A DNA stretch of 64,000 nt from JAIBJN01 sp963775625 (GTDB lineage Bacteria > Actinomycetota > Thermoleophilia > Gaiellales > Gaiellaceae): positions 62,001-126,000 of the forward strand of contig CAVZJM010000002.1 in the NCBI GenBank assembly GCA_963775625.1. The letters are read 5' to 3'. A model generated the notes under the pieces. It had not been told where the DNA came from, did no database searches, and was given only the letters and a program-made list of their open reading frames with translations. The translations under genes and the position numbers were made by a program. This document shows, piece after piece, positions 17,745-25,721 of the stretch. Positions within the stretch are counted from its first letter, which is position 1. Every line of letters begins with the position of its first letter.

Positions 17745-17804
17745 CCGATATCCTAGCTGTGAGTCGCCACGCGAACGGATGGGCGTTCGAGCCGGGATCG
17801 ATCA

Positions 17805-18455
17805 ATGACCGCCGATGACATCGCCAGCCGCGGGCCGGTCGTTCGAATCACCGACCTGGCCCGGGAAAAGGTGCTCCGCGTCCGCGCCGGGCAGCCCAAC
17901 CCCGAGCGCCTCGCGCTCAGGATCGAGGTGATCGGAATCTCGGGCGGCGAGTACGAGAGCACCGCGTCCTTCCCGCTCCTCGAGGACGCCGGACCCGACG
18001 ACGTCGTCCAGCACCACGACGGCCTGGCGATCGTCATCCCCGCCGATAGCGTCGAGAAGCTGCGCGGCGCCACCATCGATCTCGAGGGAAACCTGAGCCT
18101 CGGCTCCCTCCTCATCGTCAACCCCAACAACCCGAGCCCGGCCGTCGCGGCGGCGAGCCAATCGCCCCCCGACCTCAAAGGCGACGTCGCCCAGCGGGTC
18201 CTGCAGATCCTCGCCGAGCAGATCAACCCGAGCATCGCCGCCCACGGCGGCCACGCCGAGCTCGTCGCCGTCGAGGACTCGACCGCCTACCTGCGCCTGA
18301 GCGGCGGCTGCCAGGGCTGCGCCATGGCGCCCGTCACGCTAACGCAGGGGATCGAGGTCGCCATCACGGGGGCGGCGCCCGAGATCACCCGGGTCGTCGA
18401 CGTCACCGACCACGCGAGCGGCACCAACCCCTACTTCGAGACGGCCAAGAAGTAG
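17805..18455 (+). CDS. NfuA-like Fe-S cluster carrier, 216 aa
   Basis: Two domains: an A-type (HesB/IscA) fold at residues 10-110 that lacks the usual three cysteines, and a NifU C-terminal domain at 125-200 with the cluster-binding CxxC in LSGGCQGCAMAPVTL. This layout is that of NfuA, which carries 4Fe-4S clusters to client proteins, with the degenerate A-type domain serving for docking. ATG 17805 is preceded by no clear ribosome site. No suf or isc genes are adjacent. Confidence 0.88.
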   Translation: MTADDIASRGPVVRITDLAREKVLRVRAGQPNPERLALRIEVIGISGGEYESTASFPLLEDAGPDDVVQHHDGLAIVIPADSVEKLRGATIDLEGNLSLGSLLIVNPNNPSPAVAAASQSPPDLKGDVAQRVLQILAEQINPSIAAHGGHAELVAVEDSTAYLRLSGGCQGCAMAPVTLTQGIEVAITGAAPEITRVVDVTDHASGTNPYFETAKK

Positions 18456-18654
18456 CGCGAGGGGGCGCGCAGTTCCAATCGCCCGCGCGAGAGACGTGGG
18501 CGATGATCCCCACCACGAGCGCGTAGATCTCGCACGCACGACCCTTCAGAGGTGGGGAGAAGAAGCTATCGCGCGCGTTCAGCGCCGGCTCAAGGGCTGA
18601 CACAGTTTCTGCACCCCACCGGGCTTCACAACCGTGAACACGGCCGGTGCTGTC

Positions 18655-18846
18655 CTAGAGGAGGATCTGGCGCAGCAGCTCGAGCGGACAGCCCGCCGAC
18701 GCGAGCGCGGCCGCGAGGTGCCAGTCCGCTTCCGACTCGGCGAGCTCAGAAGACTCGGCGGCTGAGAAACCGAGCTCGGCGAACCGCTCGAGGCGCCACT
18801 CGAGCAGTCTCTCGTCCTTGAGGATCTCGACGCTGGGCACAGTCAC
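18655..18846 (-). CDS. Small helical protein, 63 aa
   Basis: GTG 18846 overlaps the stop of the zinc-ribbon gene upstream (GTGA), so the two are translationally coupled. The product is predicted all-helical (EWRLERFAELGFSAAESSEL, ADWHLAAALASAGCPLELLR). No family recognised. Its tight link to the ribbon protein suggests a joint role. Confidence 0.6.
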   Translation of the reverse strand: MTVPSVEILKDERLLEWRLERFAELGFSAAESSELAESEADWHLAAALASAGCPLELLRQILL

Positions 18847-19085
18847 GAGGCGCTCGGTGAGCGCTCACTCATCTCGGGCCGCTCGTTGACGCGCGGGTTG
18901 CGCCGAGGATGCCGAGCCGCGATCCGCGGCAGCGAAAGGCCGCCAGGGAAGCTCTCCCACGCGCTCGCCTGGCACATGGGACAGGCTGGCGGCGGGCCGC
19001 TGGCGATGACCCCAAAGCCGCAAACTGAGCAGCGGAGCTCTGCCCTCCCCGTCTCGGGGTCGGACTCGCTGGGGCGGTCGATCAT
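18843..19085 (-). CDS. Rubredoxin-like zinc-ribbon protein, 80 aa
   Basis: Two metal knuckles: CSVCGFGVI and PPACPMCQASAWE, 14 residues apart, in a rubredoxin-like ribbon. The same layout (CxxCGYGIV ... PPSCPMC) occurs in the protein at 22871, so the two are paralogues. A basic, disordered tail follows. It is coupled to the 63-aa gene downstream by a four-base overlap. It may bind zinc or iron; function unknown. Confidence 0.65.
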   Translation of the reverse strand: MIDRPSESDPETGRAELRCSVCGFGVIASGPPPACPMCQASAWESFPGGLSLPRIAARHPRRNPRVNERPEMSERSPSAS

Positions 19086-19138
19086 GCGTCATGACCCCGC
19101 CGACGGTTCCTACGAGGCATCTCCCGAACCCTATCCCG

Positions 19139-19948
19139 TCACCCGACGTCGGGATGGGACGCCGGCGACCAACTCACGCCCTCTTGCTGCGCGACTTGCC
19201 GGAGGACGTCTTCCGCGAGTACGAGGGTCGCGTCGCGGTTTACGCGAGCGGCGGCGAGGGCGGCGCTCTTCGTGTCGCCGTGGCGGATCGACGTCGCGGC
19301 GTCCGTGAGCGGTTGGAGTTGCCCCTCGCTCGTCCCGAGCGCGGCGTGAAGCGACGGCCAGACGGGTTTCGTCTCCGTCGCCGAGACCTTGTCCGCATGG
19401 AAGCGGCGCGCGTTCTCCACGGCCCGGTAGGCGTAGAGGAAGGCGTCGTCGCCGCGGTCGTGGAGGCTGAAACCGAGATCCTTGAACGCGAGCCGCAACG
19501 TCGGCTCACGGACGAAGCGCCATGCGGCGGTCGCGGCGGTCGTGAAGTCGCGGGCGCGCGGGCCGTTTAGCTCCGTGACGGCGCCCGCCTCATAGCGCTC
19601 GTGGATCGTTCCGACGACGTTCGCGCGAGCCTCGACGCCGCGGACTTCGAGCCACGAGTGAAGCTCCGCGCGCAGCCGGAGCGCGTCGCGCCTGTCGCCA
19701 CGATCGAGGCGGATGAGCGCGTAGATCGCGAGGGTGACGTCGAAGACGTCCTGGACGAACGCGCGCAGAGTCAACACGTCCTGCTCCTCCGCGATCGACC
19801 AGTAGGCAAGAGCATGCCCGAGCATTTCGAGCGTCGAGTCGTCGTCGAGCTGGATCCCGGCCTCGACGCCGAAGGTCATCAGCTCCTTCGGCTCGACGTC
19901 GGCGAAGAAGAAGTACGTTCGCCGGCCTTCATACGTCGGAATCGGCAT
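19139..19948 (-). CDS. Hypothetical protein, 269 aa
   Basis: No signal peptide or membrane helix. N-terminal beta strands (PTYEGRRTYFFFADVEPKEL) are followed by a long mostly helical region. No catalytic motif is recognised. TAACGT lies ten bases before ATG 19948. It is transcribed alone; its neighbour downstream is the zinc-ribbon pair in the same direction, starting about 50 bases away. Confidence 0.6.
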   Translation of the reverse strand: MPIPTYEGRRTYFFFADVEPKELMTFGVEAGIQLDDDSTLEMLGHALAYWSIAEEQDVLTLRAFVQDVFDVTLAIYALIRLDRGDRRDALRLRAELHSWLEVRGVEARANVVGTIHERYEAGAVTELNGPRARDFTTAATAAWRFVREPTLRLAFKDLGFSLHDRGDDAFLYAYRAVENARRFHADKVSATETKPVWPSLHAALGTSEGQLQPLTDAATSIRHGDTKSAALAAARVNRDATLVLAEDVLRQVAQQEGVSWSPASHPDVG

Positions 19949-20399
19949 CGCGCCAAGAACGTTAGTGGCGCCACGCCCAGAGCACGACTTCCCTGGTTGG
20001 AGACCTAGAGTTTCGGCTTGACACTGAGGCCCGAGATCGGCGCCACCGCGATTGCCAAGGTCGAGCGTCTCGTTGCCCTAAACGCCCTCGCGCTGAAACG
20101 CCTCCGCTGCCGCACACCCGTGGTGCGGAGCCGAGCGTCAGTTCGTGCCCGCGAGGACGAGCAGCGGGCTCCCGATGGTGCTTGCCGCGCGAGCCTGCGG
20201 GCCGACGGGGCGGGTAGATGTTCGCGGGTCAGATCGAGCTGCGGTACCAGCTCACTGGTCAGGCTGCGGCTAACTCGAAGTCGGCACCCGCGAACCTCTT
20301 ATCTCCGTGCAGGCCGCCTTGAAAACCTCCCGCCATAGAATCAGACGCTCCTGCGCTGGAGCCGTGTATCCACCCTGAGCTTTGTGTATCGGCCCTGCG
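19949..20399. other. Gene-poor stretch of about 450 bases
   Basis: A TTGACA occurs near 20020 but has no well-placed -10 box. A minus-strand frame could give a short C-terminus (ASTIGSPLLVLAGTN) near 20140-20190, perhaps a relic. Nothing else is supported. Confidence 0.35.
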
Positions 20400-20618
20400 C
20401 TAGAGCGCAGAGCCAGGCTCTTCGCCGCGGCGCATCGCCACAGCGACCGAGTCCCAGTGAGCTGACAGCTCCTCTAGGGCGCGGGCGGTGGACAGCGCGG
20501 CTGCTTCCAGCCGCGCATTCACCTTCTCGACGTCGCTCAGACGTTTCTCAATGTCGCGGAGGCTCTGACCTAGGGCGCTGAGCTCTTGCGCGACTACTTC
20601 AATCTCGCTGCCGGCCAT
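20400..20618 (-). CDS. Small coiled-coil protein, 72 aa
   Basis: Continuous heptad pattern over residues 5-60 (VVAQELSALGQSLRDIEKRL, SDVEKVNARLEAAALSTARA). It is similar in kind to the coiled-coil protein at 32479. TAGGAT stands twelve bases before ATG 20618. A role as an oligomerisation or adaptor protein is possible, but nothing specific can be said. Confidence 0.5.
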   Translation of the reverse strand: MAGSEIEVVAQELSALGQSLRDIEKRLSDVEKVNARLEAAALSTARALEELSAHWDSVAVAMRRGEEPGSAL

Positions 20619-20669
20619 CGTTCGGGCTAAATCCTAGTTGCCCTTGCGCTTCGAGACTCCGGGGCACGG

Positions 20670-20726
20670 CTACCCCTTCGGGCCGAGCCCCAACAACTTG
20701 CGGATCCTTGCCAGGAGGTTGTGCAT
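20670..20726 (-). CDS. Possible 18-aa amphipathic peptide
   Basis: ATG 20726 has TAGAGT six bases upstream, the same leaderless layout as larger genes here. The product MHNLLARIRKLLGLGPKG would be a basic amphipathic helix. It may be a true microprotein or the start of a lost gene. Confidence 0.3.
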   Translation of the reverse strand: MHNLLARIRKLLGLGPKG

Positions 20727-20842
20727 GGGGCGACTCTACTCTCCGCACGGTGCTTCGCCAATACGCGGCCGGCGCGCGGCCCGATGGACGGCTACCCGCA
20801 GGGGTGAGAGGCTGTGCCGATCCGACTTGAGAGGAGCGAGGA

Positions 20843-21139
20843 ATGGCATGGGCATACGTGCAGACGGTCGAGGGCGTCGGTCTCGACGTTTACGACGCCG
20901 TTGCCGACGAGATCGGTGAGGAGACGCCGACCGGCGCGATCCTTCACGTGGCCGGGCTCTACGAGGGGAAGCTGCGGGTGTTCGAGGTGTGGGAATCAGA
21001 GGAGGCGTATCGGCGCTTCCGCGACGAGCGCCTCGCGCCGGTTCTCCGCAAGGTTGCTGGTCCCGACGCGGTGAGCGGCGACTGGCCCCCTCCGGGTCTG
21101 GAGCCGATGGAGGTGCACAGCCTGCTACAGGCCGACTGA
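20843..21139 (+). CDS. Antibiotic-biosynthesis-monooxygenase-like (ABM fold) protein, 98 aa
   Basis: Small ferredoxin-like alpha/beta protein: TGAILHVAGLYEGKLRVFEV, WESEEAYRRFRDERLAPVLR are the strand and helix typical of ABM or EthD-like dimers. Many such proteins have no known activity. GAGAGGAGCGAGG precedes ATG 20843. It is convergent with the next gene. Confidence 0.65.
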   Translation: MAWAYVQTVEGVGLDVYDAVADEIGEETPTGAILHVAGLYEGKLRVFEVWESEEAYRRFRDERLAPVLRKVAGPDAVSGDWPPPGLEPMEVHSLLQAD

Positions 21140-21147
21140 CCGCTGCG

Positions 21148-21459
21148 TTAGTCGCCCTTGAGGCTGCCCCGCGCGGACGGCTCTTCGTCGGCTTCGACGA
21201 TGCGCCAGAGCCCTTCGCCGGTTAGGCCGGCGAGCCAGAGCGCGTCGACGAAGACGCGGATCCCGACGTCCTGGGCCTCTGCGAGCGTGTCCGCTTCGAC
21301 CTGGAAGCGCGACGAGATGACGCCGCGTTCGTGGTCGAGGAGGGCCGATGGGCCGCGGAGCTCCGACGACTCGCGGATGGCTTCGTGGAAGCGCGCGAGC
21401 ATGGCCTCGTCGGTCGTCGTTTCCTCGGGCGTCTCGATGCTGACCGTGAACTCGGGCAC
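21148..21459 (-). CDS. Hypothetical protein, 103 aa
   Basis: N-terminal strand (PEFTVSIETPEETTTDEAML), then helix-strand-helix ending AGLTGEGLWRIVEADEEP. No family recognised. GTG 21459 is chosen where the first strand begins, with TAGGCT ten bases upstream. Convergent with the ABM-like gene, with about eight bases between the stops. Confidence 0.55.
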   Translation of the reverse strand: MPEFTVSIETPEETTTDEAMLARFHEAIRESSELRGPSALLDHERGVISSRFQVEADTLAEAQDVGIRVFVDALWLAGLTGEGLWRIVEADEEPSARGSLKGD

Positions 21460-21494
21460 GGTGACGAGGAGCCTACCGTGGTTCTCTTGACCGC

Positions 21495-21620
21495 CTAGCT
21501 CGCCCGCTCGAGCCCGCGCCGATGAACGAGCTCGGCCAGCGCGGCCGCTGCGGCTTTCGGCCGTGGCCGGCAAGGCAGGCGAGCACCGCGTGCGCTTCCT
21601 CGAAGCCGACGTCGGGGCTC
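21495..21620 (-). pseudogene. Damaged copy of the conserved element gene (see 5036)
   Basis: The minus strand repeats the last 40 codons of the gene at 5036-5371 (DVGFEEAHAVLACL, then AAAALAELVHRRGLERAS) but the two parts are in different frames. Nucleotide identity with 5045-5170 is plain by eye. The 5' part is absent. Confidence 0.55.
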
Positions 21621-21674
21621 CGATTGTTGTTTTAGGTAACAGTAACCGATCGCACCGGAGGCAAACAGAGATAT

Positions 21675-21703
21675 TTGACCGACGGTACACAACCGGCTAG
21701 ACT
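21675..21703 (+). promoter_or_regulatory. Promoter of the XRE regulator gene
   Basis: -35 TTGACC (21675-21680), 17-base spacer, -10 TAGACT (21698-21703), then ten bases to ATG 21714. The short leader means little or no 5' UTR. A tandem GTAACaGTAACC lies about 40 bases upstream and could be an operator. Confidence 0.7.
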
Positions 21704-21713
21704 TGTCACCACG

Positions 21714-22637
21714 ATGCAGATGCTGGCCGAGCTGACTATGGCCGAGGTGACCAAAGAGGCGCGCGTGCGTGCGCGTCTCTCCATGCGGGGGCTGGCGCGG
21801 CGGAGCGGCCTCTCGGCTGCGCAGATCAGCCGGATCGAGGCGGGCGAGGTCGAGCGGCCCGTTGCTGAGACCCTTGTAAAGCTGGCCAAGGCCCTCGATC
21901 GGGACGCGCAGCTCCTTCTTGTTTTCGCCGGACACATCAGGGGAGCCAGGGCGCGGCAGCTGCTGCGACAGGCGATCGAGGCCCTGCCCGAGCCGGGCAG
22001 AGCTGAGTACGCTGATGCACTCGCGCGACTCGAGGCCGAGGATGAGCTCGAGCGTCGGCTCCGGGAAGGGCTCGCCGAGGCTGAGAGGGAGCTGACAAAG
22101 GCTCAACAGGATCTGGACGAGGCTCGCTCACAGGGCGAGCGGGTGGCAGCCGAGCCGCTGCGCGAAGCTCACGAGCGGCTGCGCGAGGTCGGGATCTTTG
22201 CCCAACGCCGCGCCGTTGACGTCGCTGAGAAGCGCCGGGAGTTTGAGCAGCTAGATGGTGCTGAGAGCGAGGACGTCTGTGCTCTCGCCGGCCATCTCTT
22301 CCTGCACACGGCCACTCGCGGCGACCACATCGAGGCCTGGCGGGAGTTCTCGGGTCAGATCACGCCTGACGATCCGGAGCTGCGCCAGCTGCTGCACGCT
22401 TGGTCGTCACTTGAGCACGAGCGGCGCAAGAAAGTACTCGAGTTCTCCCAGGATCAGTTGGCTCTCTCGCTGCTCCGGGTTGAGAAGGCCATCCTCGGGT
22501 CTGTCCAGACCCCCGAAGAGGCATTCGAGATCGTCCGCAACGTGTCCTCCGCTTGGACGGCGGAGAACGGACAGCCGAAGAGGTCTTCGCCATCGGCGAA
22601 GAGGCCGTCCGCGAAGTCGAAGAGCCAGAGGAGATGA
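21714..22637 (+). CDS. XRE-family HTH regulator with long coiled coil, 307 aa
   Basis: HTH_3 domain at residues about 15-65 (LSMRGLARRSGLSAAQISRI, EAGEVERPVAETLVKLAKAL). A long charged coiled coil (about 95-195) follows and then a helical C-terminal domain (LLHAWSSLEHERRKKVLEFS). The Lys/Ser/Arg-rich end may touch DNA. The organisation resembles phage- or element-borne repressors with an oligomerisation domain. Start chosen by the promoter spacing. It lies next to a relic of the conserved element gene and ahead of tandem repeats, zinc-ribbon and sigma-factor genes. Confidence 0.8.
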   Translation: MQMLAELTMAEVTKEARVRARLSMRGLARRSGLSAAQISRIEAGEVERPVAETLVKLAKALDRDAQLLLVFAGHIRGARARQLLRQAIEALPEPGRAEYADALARLEAEDELERRLREGLAEAERELTKAQQDLDEARSQGERVAAEPLREAHERLREVGIFAQRRAVDVAEKRREFEQLDGAESEDVCALAGHLFLHTATRGDHIEAWREFSGQITPDDPELRQLLHAWSSLEHERRKKVLEFSQDQLALSLLRVEKAILGSVQTPEEAFEIVRNVSSAWTAENGQPKRSSPSAKRPSAKSKSQRR

Positions 22638-22729
22638 TGCCTATGGAGAGAGCTAAGCACCGACTCGCTCGATCGGAAGGACTGAAAGACCCGTCGGGTA
22701 AGGACGAGCCTTTCGACGGCGGTTCCGCG

Positions 22730-22798
22730 ACTAGGCGGAAGTCGGCACGCAACTAGGCGGAAGCTGACACTCTCTCCGAGCACTAGGCGGAAGCCGAC
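22730..22798 (+). repeat. Three direct repeats of ACTAGGCGGAAG(N)CGAC type
   Basis: Near-identical 17-base units start at 22730, 22752 and 22782 (ACTAGGCGGAAGTCGGC, ACTAGGCGGAAGCTGAC, ACTAGGCGGAAGCCGAC). Starts are 22 and 30 bases apart, that is two to three helical turns. A weaker related sequence follows near 22808. Such arrays occur at the ends of IS21-type elements, as iterons and as operators. Confidence 0.7.
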
Positions 22799-22870
22799 CC
22801 GCTCCGAGCCTAGCGCGGAACCGCCACTTACTCGATAGGCCAAAGGGCTCCCGTGGAAAGGAGCGGCACA

Positions 22871-23116
22871 GTGGCGATTCCGTTGACATCTGAGTTTGCT
22901 CCCGCACCCGCTGCTCTGATCGACGGCGATCCGAAACTGGCCGCCTTGGTGCGCGAGGCCGACGACTCCGAGGTCAAGCGAGGTATGGCCGTGGCTGGGA
23001 GAGGCAGGAAGGGCCCACGGGACGAGTACCGCTGCGCTGCCTGCGGCTACGGCATTGTCGTTTACGAGCAACCTCCAAGCTGCCCGATGTGTAGCGAGGC
23101 ACTTTGGGAGGCCTGA
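22871..23116 (+). CDS. Rubredoxin-like zinc-ribbon protein, 81 aa, overlapping a sigma factor gene
   Basis: The C-terminal ribbon has two knuckles, CAACGYGIV and PPSCPMCSEALWEA, with 13 residues between them; the N-terminal half is acidic and helical (GDPKLAALVREADDSEVKRG). It is a paralogue of the protein at 18843. AAAGGAG lies eight bases before GTG 22871. Its last codons overlap the start of the sigma gene by 13 bases, so the two are coupled. This suggests, but does not show, a role tied to the sigma factor. Confidence 0.75.
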   Translation: MAIPLTSEFAPAPAALIDGDPKLAALVREADDSEVKRGMAVAGRGRKGPRDEYRCAACGYGIVVYEQPPSCPMCSEALWEA

Positions 23117-23979
23117 AGAAAAGCGGGCTCGAGTTCTTCCTCGTCGAGATCGGCCGCCATCGGCTGCTGAGCGCGGCCGAGGAGGTGGCACTTGCCAAGC
23201 GGGTCGGGCGTGGCGACCTCAATGCCAGCAAGCAGATGATCGAGGCCAACCTGCGCCTCGTCGTCTCGATCGCCAAGCGCTATCGCGGCCTCGGCGTTCC
23301 CTTTCTCGACCTGATCCAGGAGGGCGCACTCGGCTTGAACCGCGCGGTCGAGAAGTTCGACTGGCGGCGGGGCTACAAGTTCTCGACCTACGCCCATTGG
23401 TGGATCCGCCAGGCGGTCGAGCGCACGATTGCGAACCAGGCGAAGACGATCCGCCTCCCGATCCACGTCATCGAGCGCCGACAGAAGCTCGCTCGGACCG
23501 CCCGAACGCTCGCGCCCACGCTCGGCCGCGAGCCGAGCCTGGAGGAGCTGGCCGAGGCGACCGGCCTGCCGCTCGAACACGTCCGCCAAGCGCTTGGCTG
23601 CGCTGAGGCTTCGGTCTCGCTCACTCAACCGGTCGGCCCGGAGGGCGATAGCGAGCTCGCCGACTTCCTTGCCGATCCGGCTGCCGCTGACCCCGCCGAG
23701 GAGGCAGAGCGGTCACTTGTCCGGCAGACGGTGCAGCGCAGGCTCGAAAGGCTGCCGGAACGGGAGCGGCTGATCGTCGAGCGTCGCTTCGGCCTTCAAG
23801 GCGAGCCACAGACCCTCGAGACGGTCGGGCGCGAGCTAGGGCTCACCCGCGAGCGCGTGCGCCAGCTGCAGGTCCAGGCGCTGAAACAGCTCGAGACGGA
23901 GCTCGCAGACCTCGCTCCGATGCAGACTGTTGTGGCTCGCGCGGCGCAAGCGCGCGAGGCAGAGCGAGTACCGGCGTAA
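23104..23979 (+). CDS. RNA polymerase sigma factor, sigma-70 family group 2, 291 aa
   Basis: Region 1.2-like N-terminus (GRHRLLSAAEEVALAKRVGR), region 2 with MIEANLRLVVSIAKRYRGLG, FLDLIQEGALGLNRAVEKFD and the -10-reading YKFSTYAHWWIRQAVERTIA, region 3, and region 4 with the -35-reading HTH (ETVGRELGLTRERVRQLQVQ). Region 1.1 is absent, as in alternative principal-like sigmas. The TTG start at 23104 lies inside the zinc-ribbon gene. No anti-sigma gene is adjacent unless the ribbon protein serves as one. Confidence 0.88.
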   Translation: MGGLKKSGLEFFLVEIGRHRLLSAAEEVALAKRVGRGDLNASKQMIEANLRLVVSIAKRYRGLGVPFLDLIQEGALGLNRAVEKFDWRRGYKFSTYAHWWIRQAVERTIANQAKTIRLPIHVIERRQKLARTARTLAPTLGREPSLEELAEATGLPLEHVRQALGCAEASVSLTQPVGPEGDSELADFLADPAAADPAEEAERSLVRQTVQRRLERLPERERLIVERRFGLQGEPQTLETVGRELGLTRERVRQLQVQALKQLETELADLAPMQTVVARAAQAREAERVPA

Positions 23980-24049
23980 GGCCGCCCGCCGGCTCCACGG
24001 GTCGTGACCAGGCTGCCGGAAGGCGCGGGGCGCCTACCGCCCCGATTCG

Positions 24050-24330
24050 CGCCATCAGGACGGAGGAAGCGCGGAGCCTTCGCCGGTTGCTCGTCGCCTG
24101 GCGGATGCGCTCGCAGCATTCGCTCCCTGACGACCGGATTATCTGCACGGCCGGCGGCGGCCCGGTTCAGGAACGCAACGTTGGCCGCGCGCTGGACGAC
24201 GCCAAGACGGCCGCTGGCCTGGACGCGCAGGCTGGGAGCGGGCGCCGGAGCTCCGGCCTCGCCACGAGCTCGGCTGCCTCGGGGACCTCGCCGCGGGACG
24301 GCCTGTCGACAAGCGCTTCCCCCATAAGGA
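24050..24330 (+). pseudogene. Tyrosine recombinase (integrase) fragment
   Basis: The frame reads IRTEEARSLRRLLVAWR ... LPDDRIICTAGGGPVQERNV, then GRALDDAKTAAGLDA, matching the stretch of phage-type integrases just before the HxLRH box. The catalytic HxxR and Tyr motifs that should follow are missing; the frame degenerates. A separate fragment with those motifs lies at 25402. Confidence 0.55.
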
Positions 24331-24400
24331 TCGGGCGTGATCGACGAAAACGGCGTGTTACCGTGCCGTAATACCCAGTCGGTCTAGCAAGGGGGAGCCG

Positions 24401-24751
24401 ATGTCCTTCGAGATCGTCGATGCGAGCGAGATCGAGGCCGTGAACGGCGTCTTCAAGCCGCTGCGCCCCTCGCTTGGCGTTACCGCCTTCGGGATCAACC
24501 AGCTCGAGCTGCCATCCAACGCTGAGGGCCCCGAGCACGACCACGGTGAGGACGGCCAGGAGGAGGTGTATGCGATCGTTCGGGGGGGCGGGACGATCCG
24601 GGTCGAGGGTGAGGAGCGCGACCTCCATCCCGGCCAGTTCGTGTTCCTCGCGCCGGGCACGTCCCGCCAGATGGTCGCCGGCCCGGACGGGCTCGCGTGG
24701 ATCGGGGTCGGCTGCCAGCCGGGCGCGTACCGGGCGGAGCGGGACGGTTAG
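24401..24751 (+). CDS. Cupin-domain protein, 116 aa
   Basis: Single cupin barrel: motif 1 near residue 46 (EHDHGEDGQEEVYAIVRGGG) and motif 2 near 70-85 (DLHPGQFVFLAPGTSRQMVA). The metal-binding His/Glu set of motif 1 is present (HDH, E); the His of motif 2 is replaced by Gln, so metal binding may be weak. AAGGGGGAGCC precedes ATG 24401. It lies between two integrase fragments and may be element cargo. Confidence 0.8.
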   Translation: MSFEIVDASEIEAVNGVFKPLRPSLGVTAFGINQLELPSNAEGPEHDHGEDGQEEVYAIVRGGGTIRVEGEERDLHPGQFVFLAPGTSRQMVAGPDGLAWIGVGCQPGAYRAERDG

Positions 24752-24907
24752 AAACGAGGGCTCTGACGCCGTTCCTTGGGTCGTCGCGCGGCCGCTCTGC
24801 AAATTATCGACTGACGCGAATACGTTCGCACCGTCCTCATTAGTCCACCGTTATGCGCCGCCGCAGATTCTGTGGCGTGCGAATCGGTCTCCTCCCTGAC
24901 AAGTGAA

Positions 24908-24963
24908 GAGCCGAGGCGCGGCCGCAAGGTGACCCTAGGACTACCCTGCCCACGCCCCGGCGA
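24908..24963 (+). repeat. Dispersed repeat, copy 3 (56 bp)
   Basis: Aligns with copy 4 (32798-32853) over 56 bases without gaps, with about seven mismatches by eye, and with copies 1 and 2 through the core GGTGACCCTAGGACTACCC. It follows the cupin gene by about 155 bases in the same orientation. Confidence 0.7.
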
Positions 24964-25025
24964 GGGAAAGGCTGCGACGCCGCGGCTACGCTCGCGCTCT
25001 CCGGGCGTCCTGCTCTCTGCAGGAG

Positions 25026-25401
25026 CCGCACCCTGCCGTCGTCTTCTGCCACCACGAGGGGCACACGCCCGGCCACCTGCGCGGCTCATCGGACCTGGAG
25101 AGCTACTGGGAGAGCAAGGTCTCGCTCAAGCGGTCAGGCGACGAGTACGACTTCTCCGCCGAGCACCGGGAAGCAGAGGCCAGCGAGACGCACCGGTTCC
25201 GGCAGGCGTGGGACGTCGAGACTCGGTCCGTTCGCTTGCGCCTAGTCGACGATGAGCGGCGCGAGGAGCTGGACGCGCAGGTGGCCGACTACCTCGCTGA
25301 GCACCCGGACGCGAGCGCGAACGAGGTCGCGAAGGCGCTCGGGGGGAACCGCAAGGACCTGCTCGAAGGCGTCCGCCGCGTTCGAGACAACACCGAGCCG
25401 T
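25026..25401 (+). pseudogene. RepA/DnaB-like AAA ATPase C-terminal fragment
   Basis: The frame reads VVFCHHEGHTPGHLRGSSDL, ESYWESKVSLKRSGDEYDFS, then TRSVRLRLVDDERREELDAQ and a winged-helix-like end (DASANEVAKALGGNRKDLLE). The HH-x-RGSSDLE pattern is typical of the RepA-like ATPases of plasmids and integrative elements. The Walker motifs upstream are gone. It merges directly, in another frame, into an integrase C-terminus. Confidence 0.55.
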
Positions 25402-25710
25402 CCGCTGCGGTTCCACGATCTGCGGCACACGTTCGGGAGCCTGGCGATCAACTTCGGGAGCCTCGTTGAGGTTCAGCACTGGATGGGCCACGCCGACGTT
25501 CAGACGACGATGCGTTACCTCCATTACAAGAACCGTGGTGACGAAGCTGACCGGCTCGGACCGGCCTTCCAAGTAAGCGACTCGGCTGCAAGCACTCTGC
25601 AAGCACCGGGCCTCCACACGGCTGCTACCGCGTTCCGTACGGATGCACCCGAGGAGGAGGAAACCCCAGCGTTGATCGGCTTTCTGGCGGATCGGCGCGG
25701 AGCGGGATAG
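25402..25710 (+). pseudogene. Tyrosine recombinase C-terminal fragment
   Basis: Contains the end of the catalytic domain: LRFHDLRHTFGSLAI (HxxR), VQHWMGHADVQTTMRYLHY (second His and the nucleophile Tyr). The N-terminal half is missing and replaced by a RepA-like fragment in another frame. The stop lies just before a tRNA-Val 3' half, the usual position of an integrase gene next to its att site. Confidence 0.7.
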
Positions 25711-25721
25711 CCGCCCCATCG

